Source: Sphingomonadaceae bacterium
Lineage (GTDB): Bacteria > Pseudomonadota > Alphaproteobacteria > Sphingomonadales > Sphingomonadaceae
NCBI GenBank assembly: GCA_024236195.1
Contig: JACKKZ010000003.1
Coordinates: 434,001 to 498,000 of the forward strand
Direction: 5' to 3'
DNA: 64,000 nt
Part shown: positions 58,316 to 64,000 of the stretch, one piece after another
Position numbering within the stretch: position 1 is the stretch's first letter
Layout of the letters: every line of letters begins with the position of its first letter
Notes under the pieces: generated by a model
Told to the model about the DNA's origin: nothing
What the model saw: only the letters and a program-made list of their open reading frames with translations
Database searches by the model: none
Position numbers and translations under genes: made by a program

Positions 58316-59053
58316 TCATTCCCCTCCTTCGGCGGCAGGTGCCGCTGCGTTACCCAGTGTGAATTCGATCCGGCGATTGGCATCGTTCGCCCCATCGCCG
58401 GGGACTTTGGGTTTGCTGGAGCCATAACCCGTCGCGGTGATGCGCGCCGCATCAACGCCGCGCTCTGCCAGGGCCGCAGCAACGGCATCGGCCCGTTCCT
58501 GACTCAACCGCTGGTTGATTTCTGCGCTGCCCGTTGCGTCTGTATGGCCGCCCACGGCAATCGCCATCCCTGCGCAACCCTTCAGCGCGCTGGCGACTTC
58601 ATCAACCACTGCCAGCGAGCTCTCCGGCATATAGGCACTGCCGCTGCGGAAATTGATGACCTTGCTGGCCATCAGCTCGTCAAGATTTCCCTGGCAGGTC
58701 GCGACTTCTTCTTCGCTGGCTGTATCGACAGCAGTTGCATCAGCATTGGCGCTCGCCGACGCGCTACCATCAGCGCCAGCCCAGACGACCCGGCTCACGC
58801 CCGACACTGCCAGTGCCGCTGCCTCGGCCTTGGCGCGGGTCGCATCATCGACATCGCCCGCCAGCACGACGACCCGGCTGAGCGGGTCAGTTTGCATGGA
58901 CGCCGTGACACCCTCCACGCTTGCATCCTGCAACGCTTCGCCGACATGCTCTCCAATATGGCTGACATAGGCATCGCCGTGTACGGTATGCGCGCCCCAG
59001 GCGAGCAGCGACGTTGCCGCCGCTCCCACCAGGAACTTCCCAAATCCAGTCAT
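58316..59053 (-). CDS. OmpA family protein with a BON-like N-terminal part
   Basis: A 245-residue protein with an N-terminal hydrophobic segment (FLVGAAATSLLAWGAHTV). A BON-like part (LSRVVVLAGDVDDATRAKAEAAAL and SGVSRVVW) follows. Then comes an Ala/Ser-rich linker and the OmpA C-terminal domain that binds peptidoglycan (INFRSGSAYMPE, GHTDATGSAEINQRLSQERADAV, GYGSSKPKVPGDGANDANRRIEF). It is probably anchored in the inner membrane and reaches the wall. It is the first gene of a small operon. Confidence 0.9.
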   Translation of the reverse strand: MTGFGKFLVGAAATSLLAWGAHTVHGDAYVSHIGEHVGEALQDASVEGVTASMQTDPLSRVVVLAGDVDDATRAKAEAAALAVSGVSRVVWAGADGSASASANADATAVDTASEEEVATCQGNLDELMASKVINFRSGSAYMPESSLAVVDEVASALKGCAGMAIAVGGHTDATGSAEINQRLSQERADAVAAALAERGVDAARITATGYGSSKPKVPGDGANDANRRIEFTLGNAAAPAAEGGE

Positions 59054-59174
59054 GGACCTTCCCCTCTTTCGCGTGAAACGAATCGAACTTTCAGAGGAAG
59101 GATAAGGTAAAAGTCGCCTTGGTAAAGGCAGCCGCCATCAGGCTTTACGAACCTTTACCGAGCTGTCTGGAGGA

Positions 59175-59449
59175 TTAGAGCACTTTTCGACAATTCTGGT
59201 TCGCCCTGATCGTGTCAGGAAGCCCGCTGGACAGGAGTGGCGCACAGCGCGGGCCTGTCGGCCCCCGGGCAAGCGTCACGACGAAGCCAGCGGGCTTCCT
59301 GACGCGACCCCGCAGGGGCGGGCCAATTTTGGCCCAGCGCCGCGTCGATCGTCGGTCCCTATGCTTCGGCATGGCTCCCTCCTCTCTCCTCGCGCTGAGC
59401 CAAAATTGGCTCCGTCAGGGTGACCCAGAATTGTCGAAAAGTGCTCTAA
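59175..59449. repeat. 275-bp element with nested inverted repeats, ending inside the gatB stop region
   Basis: The ends are a near-perfect 35-base inverted repeat: TTAGAGCACTTTTCGACAAT... at 59175-59209 and its complement at 59415-59449, with two mismatches. Inside lies a perfect 17-base pair (GTCAGGAAGCCCGCTGG, 59214-59230, against 59287-59303). A second pair (GGCCAATTTTGGCC..., about 59321-59339) matches 59392-59410. It covers the whole gap between the OmpA promoter and gatB. No transposase is present, so it is a MITE-like or structural element. Confidence 0.85.
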
Positions 59450-60945
59450 CCCAGCTTGTCTTTCAACAGCTGGTTCACCACCGCCGGATTGGCCTTGCCC
59501 TGCATCGCTTTCATCGTCTGGCCGACGAAGAAGCCGAACAGCTTGTCCTTGCCGCCGCGATATTCTTCGACCTTGTCGGCATTACTGGCGATGATCGCGT
59601 CAATCGCAGCTTCGATCGCGCCGGTGTCGCTGACCTGCTTGAGGCCTTCGCTGTCAGCGATCTCGCCCGGCTCGCGACCGGTCTTGAGGACGATCTCGTA
59701 GATTTCCTTGGCCTGCCCGCCGGAGATTTCGCCAGCGTCCTGCATCTTGAGGATTGCGGCCTGCGCTTCGGCGGTGGCGTTGGCCGGATCCGCCTCGTCC
59801 CCCAGCGCCTTGAGCACGCCCGGTGCAATGGACAGCGCCCAGTTGGCGACCATGGTCGCGACATCTTTCTCAGCTTTGCCCAACGCCGCAGCTACTGCGC
59901 CAAGCAAAGTCTCGAAGCGTGCGAAGACTTCCACTTCGGCGGTCAACTGGCCAGCGTTATAGGCGCTCAGCCCCAATTCGTTTTCGTAACGGTGCCGCTT
60001 GGCATCGGGCAGTTCGGGCAGCGAGGCCCGGCACGCCTCGAGGAAGCTGTCATCCAGTTCCAGCGGCAGCAGGTCCGGATCGGGGAAATAGCGGTAATCA
60101 TGCGCGTCTTCCTTGCTGCGCATGGTCCGCGTGGTGCCCGTGCCCGGATCGAACAGGCGCGTTTCCTGATCCACTGTGCCACCGCTTTCCAGCACATCGA
60201 CCTGGCGGTTGGCTTCATATTCCACCACTTGCATCACGAAGCGCACGGAATTGACGTTCTTCGTTTCCGTGCGGGTACCGAATTCCTCGCCCGGACGGCG
60301 GACAGAGACGTTCACGTCGGCCCGCATGGAACCTTCTTCCATGTTGCCGTCGCAGCTGCCGACATAGCGCAGGATCGTGCGCAGCTTGCGCAGATAAGCC
60401 CCGGCCTCAGCCGGAGAGCGCATATCCGGGCGGCTGACGATTTCCATCAGCGCCACGCCGCAGCGGTTCAGATCGACATAGGACATGGTCGGGTGCTGGT
60501 CATGCATCAGCTTGCCCGCATCCTGCTCGACATGGATCCGCTCGATCCCGATCCGCTTGGTGTTTTCCGGGTCCTTGTCATCCAGCGCAATGTCGAGGAA
60601 GCCCTCGCCCACGATCGGGTGGTAAAGCTGGCTGATCTGATAGCCCTGCGGAAGGTCGGCGTAGAAATAATTCTTGCGGTCGAAGCGGCTGTATTTGTTG
60701 ATCTGCGCTTCAATCGCCATGCCCGTGCGCACCGCCTGGCGGATGCATTCGCGGTTGGGCACCGGCAACATGCCCGGCATCGCCGCATCGACCAGCGACA
60801 CATTGCAGTTCGGCTCCGCCCCGAAAGTGGTGGAGGCGCCCGAGAACAGCTTGGCGTTGGAAGTGACCTGCGCATGGACCTCAAGGCCGATCACGACCTC
60901 CCACTCGCCGGTTGCGCCCTGGATGCGGTATGTTGATTCAGTCAT
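59446..60945 (-). CDS. gatB: Asp-tRNA(Asn)/Glu-tRNA(Gln) amidotransferase subunit B
   Basis: GatB binds mischarged tRNA and phosphorylates the Glu/Asp before transamidation. The 499-residue protein has IGLEVHAQV at the start, GFLDIALDDKDP, RIHVEQDAGKLMHD, then DLNRCGVALMEIVS and DYRYFPDPDLLPL. The C-terminal YqeY-like tail follows. I chose MTESTYRIQG at 60945; the start overlaps the VapC-like toxin stop by eight bases, so gatB translation depends partly on the toxin gene. The stop lies in the right arm of an inverted-repeat element. Confidence 0.96.
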   Translation of the reverse strand: MTESTYRIQGATGEWEVVIGLEVHAQVTSNAKLFSGASTTFGAEPNCNVSLVDAAMPGMLPVPNRECIRQAVRTGMAIEAQINKYSRFDRKNYFYADLPQGYQISQLYHPIVGEGFLDIALDDKDPENTKRIGIERIHVEQDAGKLMHDQHPTMSYVDLNRCGVALMEIVSRPDMRSPAEAGAYLRKLRTILRYVGSCDGNMEEGSMRADVNVSVRRPGEEFGTRTETKNVNSVRFVMQVVEYEANRQVDVLESGGTVDQETRLFDPGTGTTRTMRSKEDAHDYRYFPDPDLLPLELDDSFLEACRASLPELPDAKRHRYENELGLSAYNAGQLTAEVEVFARFETLLGAVAAALGKAEKDVATMVANWALSIAPGVLKALGDEADPANATAEAQAAILKMQDAGEISGGQAKEIYEIVLKTGREPGEIADSEGLKQVSDTGAIEAAIDAIIASNADKVEEYRGGKDKLFGFFVGQTMKAMQGKANPAVVNQLLKDKLG

Positions 60946-61354
60946 TGCAATCTTCTGTCTTGCCCATCGGGTCGATGATTTCGAGTTGGGGGAAATAGCT
61001 CGCAAATCCCCTGCGGTCACGCGTTACCAGCGGCCATCCGCGAATTTCTGCCTGCGCGCCGATCAGGAAATCGGGGAGAATTGCGGGACGCTCCCCACCC
61101 CGGCGGCGATATTCGGCGAAAGCGAGGCCAGCGCGGTGGCATTCTTCCAGCGTCAGGTGGGTGCATTCGATGCCCGCCGCCCCCAGGACCTCATTGAGAT
61201 TGGCAGCGCTGGCATAATGCACAGAGACTTCCGCAAAGATGATTTCGTTGATCCGAACGTCGTAGTCCGCCTGCAAACGCGCGATCCGCCGTGTGTAGTC
61301 TGGTCCGCCCTTGCCTTCAATCAGTGCGATCAGGACATTGCTGTCAAAGATCAC
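60938..61354 (-). CDS. PIN domain toxin (VapC-like)
   Basis: A 138-residue PIN-domain protein, a likely Mg-dependent RNase toxin. It has acidic positions in MIFDSNVLIAL, FAEVSVHY and PAILPDFLIGAQA, and the end of the fold VTRDRRGFASYFP. It overlaps the antitoxin by four bases upstream (ATGA) and gatB by eight bases downstream. PIN toxins usually cut tRNA or rRNA; the target here is unknown. It is inserted between gatA and gatB. Confidence 0.88.
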   Translation of the reverse strand: MIFDSNVLIALIEGKGGPDYTRRIARLQADYDVRINEIIFAEVSVHYASAANLNEVLGAAGIECTHLTLEECHRAGLAFAEYRRRGGERPAILPDFLIGAQAEIRGWPLVTRDRRGFASYFPQLEIIDPMGKTEDCND

Positions 61355-61638
61355 ACTTCAGGCCCTTCCCCGCGCATCATGCGCTGGAATTCGACCGGGT
61401 CCATGTCCTGATAATAGGGTCCGGGCTTCCACAGTTTTTGCGCTTCCTTCACCCGCTGCTCGAATTCAGCAATCCTGCGTTCGCGTTCGGCTTGCTTGTC
61501 AGGCTTGCGAATTCTGATCGTACCATCCGTGGCAAGCTCGAATCCCACCTTCTGCCCAGGCTTGAGCCCCAGCGCATCACGCAGGTCCTTGGGGATGGTC
61601 ACCTGCCCCTTGGACGTCATGTTGCTTTCGTACTTCAT
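61351..61638 (-). CDS. AbrB/MazE-type antitoxin (VapB-like)
   Basis: A 95-residue protein. The N-terminal swapped-hairpin domain is SNMTSKGQVTIPKDLRDALGLKPGQKVGFELATDGTIRIRK, the SpoVT/AbrB DNA-binding fold. A charged C-terminal part (KQAERERRIAEFEQRVKEAQKLW) would neutralise the toxin. I chose MKYESNMTSKG at 61638. An inverted repeat lies eight bases upstream, probably its own operator. Confidence 0.88.
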   Translation of the reverse strand: MKYESNMTSKGQVTIPKDLRDALGLKPGQKVGFELATDGTIRIRKPDKQAERERRIAEFEQRVKEAQKLWKPGPYYQDMDPVEFQRMMRGEGPEV

Positions 61639-61645
61639 GGTGGAA

Positions 61646-61668
61646 GTATTACTTGAAATCGGTAATAC
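61646..61668 (-). promoter_or_regulatory. Candidate operator of the toxin-antitoxin pair
   Basis: GTATTAC and its complement GTAATAC flank a 9-base spacer, eight bases before the antitoxin start and 19 bases after the gatA stop. Antitoxins of this type repress their own promoter through such sites; this is inferred from position and symmetry. Confidence 0.65.
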
Positions 61669-61686
61669 CGTCAATTCAACGGCTGG

Positions 61687-63168
61687 CTACCACCACTTCT
61701 CCGGTTGCGCGACAAACCCAGCCCGCTGTTCAACCGCAAGGCCTGCATTCAGCACGCCCTGTTCGTCCAGCTGGTTGCCGATCAGGTGGAGGCCCAGCGG
61801 CAGGCCGTCCTGGTTGAGGCCGCAGGGCACGCTCATCGCGGGCAGGCCGGCGAGCGAGGCGGGGACGCTGAAGACGTCGTTGAGATACATCGCCAGCGGA
61901 TCGTCCAGCTTGTCGCCCAGCGGGAAGGCAGCGGTCGGCGTGGTCGGGGTGAGGATCACGTCGCACTGTTCGAAAGCTTTGGCGAAATCCTGCGCGATCA
62001 GCGTGCGGACCTTCATCGCCTGATTGTAATAGGCATCATAGAAGCCCGCGCTCAGCACATAGGTGCCAATGATGATGCGGCGCTTCACTTCGTCCCCGAA
62101 ACCGGCTTCGCGGGTGGCTGCGTACATGTCCTGCAGGCCCGCCCCTTCGGGCAGCTCGCGCTGGCCATAGCGGACACCATCGTAGCGCGCGAGGTTGCTG
62201 GAAGCTTCCGCCGGGGCGACGATGTAATAGGCGGGCAGCGCATATTTCGTTTGCGGCAGGCTGATATCGACGATCTCGGCCCCGGCATCGCGCAGCCATT
62301 CCTTGCCGCGTTCCCAGCTGTCGAGGATTTCGGGATCGGTGCCCTCCATCCGGTATTCGCGCGGAATGCCGACTTTCTTGCCCTTGAGGTCAGCCGAGAG
62401 ATTGGCGGTCCATGCGGGCACGGGCAGGTCGAGACTGGTCGCATCCTTGGGATCGAAGCCCGCCATCGCTTCCAGCATGATCGCGCAGTCTTCCACGCTG
62501 CGCGCCATCGGCCCGGCCTGGTCGAGGCTGCTGGCAAAGGCGACCACGCCCCAGCGGCTGCAGCGGCCATAGGTCGGCTTGATCCCGGTAATGCCGGTGA
62601 AGGCTGCAGGCTGGCGGATCGAGCCGCCGGTGTCGGTGCCGGTCGCCGCGGGGCACAGCCGCGCGGAAACCGCCGCCGAGCTACCGCCAGAGGAGCCGCC
62701 CGGTGCCAGCGCGGCATTGCTACCCTGCTTGCGCCAAGGGCTTATCACATTGCCGAAATAGGAGGTCTCGTTGGAGGAGCCCATGGCGAACTGGTCAAGG
62801 TTGAGCTTGCCCAGCATCCCCGCGCCCGCTGCCCAGAGATTGGCGGAGACGGTGCTTTCGTACTGGGGGATAAAACCTTCGAGGATGTGGCTCGCCGCAG
62901 TGGTCTGCACACCCTGTGTGGCAAACAAATCCTTCATGCCAATCGGCACACCGGCCATCTTGCCCAGCGTTTCGCCCTTCGCGCGCGCCGCATCAACGGC
63001 ATCGGCGGCTTCCAGCGCCTTTTCCGGGGTGGTGACGATAAAGGCGTTGAGATCGGCTGCTGCCGCGACATTGGCGTTAAACGCTTCCGCCACTTCGCGC
63101 GCAGAGAAATCGCCCGCTGCCACGCCATCGCGGATTGCTTTTACGCCGAGATTGGTAAGGTCTGTCAT
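61687..63168 (-). CDS. gatA: Asp-tRNA(Asn)/Glu-tRNA(Gln) amidotransferase subunit A
   Basis: GatA is the amidase that frees ammonia from glutamine. The 493-residue protein has the Ser-cisSer-Lys catalytic set: Lys in GVPIGMKDLF, and the two serines in APGGSSGGSSAAV and TGTDTGGSIRQPA. RCSRWGVVAFASSLDQAGP and PTTPTAAFPLG are family blocks. The gene ends 48 bases before the antitoxin gene that now separates it from gatB. Confidence 0.97.
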   Translation of the reverse strand: MTDLTNLGVKAIRDGVAAGDFSAREVAEAFNANVAAAADLNAFIVTTPEKALEAADAVDAARAKGETLGKMAGVPIGMKDLFATQGVQTTAASHILEGFIPQYESTVSANLWAAGAGMLGKLNLDQFAMGSSNETSYFGNVISPWRKQGSNAALAPGGSSGGSSAAVSARLCPAATGTDTGGSIRQPAAFTGITGIKPTYGRCSRWGVVAFASSLDQAGPMARSVEDCAIMLEAMAGFDPKDATSLDLPVPAWTANLSADLKGKKVGIPREYRMEGTDPEILDSWERGKEWLRDAGAEIVDISLPQTKYALPAYYIVAPAEASSNLARYDGVRYGQRELPEGAGLQDMYAATREAGFGDEVKRRIIIGTYVLSAGFYDAYYNQAMKVRTLIAQDFAKAFEQCDVILTPTTPTAAFPLGDKLDDPLAMYLNDVFSVPASLAGLPAMSVPCGLNQDGLPLGLHLIGNQLDEQGVLNAGLAVEQRAGFVAQPEKWW

Positions 63169-63195
63169 TACTCTGTCTCTTCAGTCAGCGCGTGG

Positions 63196-63269
63196 CCTTC
63201 AACAGGCTCAGGCTGAGCGGGTTTGGGGATAACTGAACCAACAACCGCTCGTCCTGAGCCTGTCGAAGG
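63196..63269. repeat. Inverted repeat pair between gatC and gatA
   Basis: CCTTCAACAGGCTCAGGCTGAGCGG (shown by ends CCTTCAACAGG and TGAGCGG, 63196-63220) and the opposite copy CCGCTCGTCC...GTCGAAGG (63245-63269) face each other with a 24-base spacer and two or three mismatches. The CTTCGACAGGCTCAG core is common in many proteobacterial genomes as a dispersed REP-type repeat. Confidence 0.75.
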
Positions 63270-63286
63270 ACAGCCACCACGCATCA

Positions 63287-63589
63287 TTACTCGATCACCT
63301 TCGGCACACCGAAAAAGCCATGTTCCGCCGCCGGCGCATTGGCCAGCACCTTGTCCCGCACATTGCCGCCGGTCAGCGGGTCGGCATCGACCACATCCTC
63401 GCGCAGGCGCAAAGTGTTGGGGATCACGGCCGTCATCGGTTCAACCGCAGACGTATCCACTTCACCCAATTGCTCCACCCAGTCGAGGATGCCCGACAAT
63501 TCGGGGGCAAGCCGGTCCAGCTCTTCTTCAGTCATTTCGATACGCGCCAGCGAAGCGATCTTCGCCACGGTAGCCCTGTCAATCGACAT
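63287..63589 (-). CDS. gatC: Asp-tRNA(Asn)/Glu-tRNA(Gln) amidotransferase subunit C
   Basis: A 100-residue GatC that wraps around GatA and stabilises the complex. It has TVAKIASLARIEMTEEELDRL and LGEVDTSAVEPM; the C-terminus ends HGFFGVPKVIE, the family's usual end. It is the first gene of the gatCAB group, 118 bases upstream of gatA. Confidence 0.95.
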   Translation of the reverse strand: MSIDRATVAKIASLARIEMTEEELDRLAPELSGILDWVEQLGEVDTSAVEPMTAVIPNTLRLREDVVDADPLTGGNVRDKVLANAPAAEHGFFGVPKVIE

Positions 63590-63644
63590 GGTTCAGTCTC
63601 CGGGATGGCGGGGACGCGCCCCGCCGGTTGTGGGATGATGAAGC

Positions 63645-64000
63645 TTACTGGCCGGGAGGCGGGCCAACCGGGATCGGGCTGCCATCGCCGGGAGCACCGG
63701 GGCCGCCCGGCCCTTGCGGACCCATCATCTGCTGCATCATCTGCATGCGCTGTTCGAATTCACGGCCATCCATGAAGTCGATCAGCTCGACTTCGAAGAT
63801 GAGGTCGCTGTTCGGCGGGATCGGGCCGCCACCTTCCGCGCCATAGGCCTTCTCGGACGGGATTTCGAGGCGGTACTTGCCGCCCTTCTTCATCTTCAGC
63901 AGCCCCTCGGTAAAGCCGGGAATCACACTATCCAGCTTGAGCGGGGTCGCCTGCCCTTCGTCAAAGATCGTCCCATCAGCCAGCTTGCCGGTGTAATTGA
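63645..64000 (-). CDS. FKBP-type peptidyl-prolyl isomerase, C-terminal part (5' end outside window)
   Basis: The C-terminal 118 residues are in the window. They hold the FKBP core: YTGKLADGTIFDE, then VIPGFTEGLLKMKKGGKYRLEIPSEKAYGAEGGGPIPPNSDLIFEVELIDF (split here by its conserved VIPGF and YGAEG/IPPNS parts). A Met/Gln/Pro/Gly-rich tail follows, ending VGPPPGQ. The protein would catalyse Xaa-Pro isomerisation and probably assist folding. The N-terminus, including any signal peptide, is beyond 64000. Confidence 0.92.
   Translation of the reverse strand, partial: NYTGKLADGTIFDEGQATPLKLDSVIPGFTEGLLKMKKGGKYRLEIPSEKAYGAEGGGPIPPNSDLIFEVELIDFMDGREFEQRMQMMQQMMGPQGPGGPGAPGDGSPIPVGPPPGQ

Noticed and set aside
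59175..59372. A 65-codon minus-strand frame in the 275-bp inverted-repeat element
   Set aside because: It lies completely in the repeat element and ends in its left arm; no ribosome site and no recognisable fold. Kept as part of the repeat.

Overview
The window looks like chromosome of a GC-rich alphaproteobacterium of the Sphingomonadales, most likely an Erythrobacteraceae or close relative. The reasons are a GcrA cell-cycle regulator, the rimP-nusA-ylxR-infB-rbfA / truB-rpsO-pnp gene order, a pspF/pspABC locus with its own small-membrane-protein tail, a Tad/Flp pilus cluster of the cpaABCDE-tadBC type, many TonB/OmpA/M16-type envelope genes, and dispersed palindromic repeats of the kind common in sphingomonads. 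The genus assignment is inference; no rRNA or tRNA gene was seen.

Layout. 0-9 kb: end of an ABC-2 permease, gcrA, a small lipoprotein, a modABC molybdate transporter with a short ModC, two tandem SDR dehydrogenases, a DUF1993 protein, a DUF3142 lipoprotein and a large exported protein of unknown role. 9-23.3 kb: transcription/translation core genes, all on the minus strand (rimP, nusA, ylxR, infB, a thioesterase, a DUF1697 gene, rbfA; then truB, rpsO, pnp). The usual single cluster is split by an AbgT transporter, tdk, a GNAT and an M50 protease. truB carries an in-frame palindromic repeat pair. 23.4-30.4 kb: DUF2855, an exported unknown, then a phage-shock locus: divergent pspF, a near-consensus sigma-54 promoter, a 50-residue peptide gene, pspA, pspB, pspC and four further PspB-like one-helix coiled-coil proteins. 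30.4-32.5 kb: a FAD oxidoreductase and an alpha/beta hydrolase.

32.5-40 kb: a Tad pilus cluster (cpaA, B, C, D, E, tadB, tadC) in which every gene is broken by many small indels while the encoded protein fragments stay well conserved, and in which the motor ATPase cpaF/tadA is absent. Flanking DNA shows no such breaks, so this is either a badly assembled stretch or a decayed locus. 40-43 kb: MarR regulator, MTA phosphorylase, enoyl-CoA hydratase, SDR. 43.4-49.3 kb: a large TonB-dependent receptor and clpB with a heat-shock type promoter. 49.5-50.3 kb: an isolated AT-richer ATP-grasp gene, probably acquired. 50.4-59 kb: HerA-like ATPase, penicillin-acylase family enzyme, M16 peptidase, a small protein, and an OmpA / 34-aa / helix-hairpin-helix operon. 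59.2-64 kb: a 275-bp nested inverted-repeat element touching the gatB stop codon, the gatCAB amidotransferase genes interrupted by a VapBC-like toxin-antitoxin pair, and a partial FKBP isomerase.

The most notable points are the expanded PspB-like array, the repeat pair translated inside TruB, the toxin-antitoxin pair coupled into gatCAB, the 275-bp inverted-repeat element, and the frame-shattered, motor-less Tad cluster.
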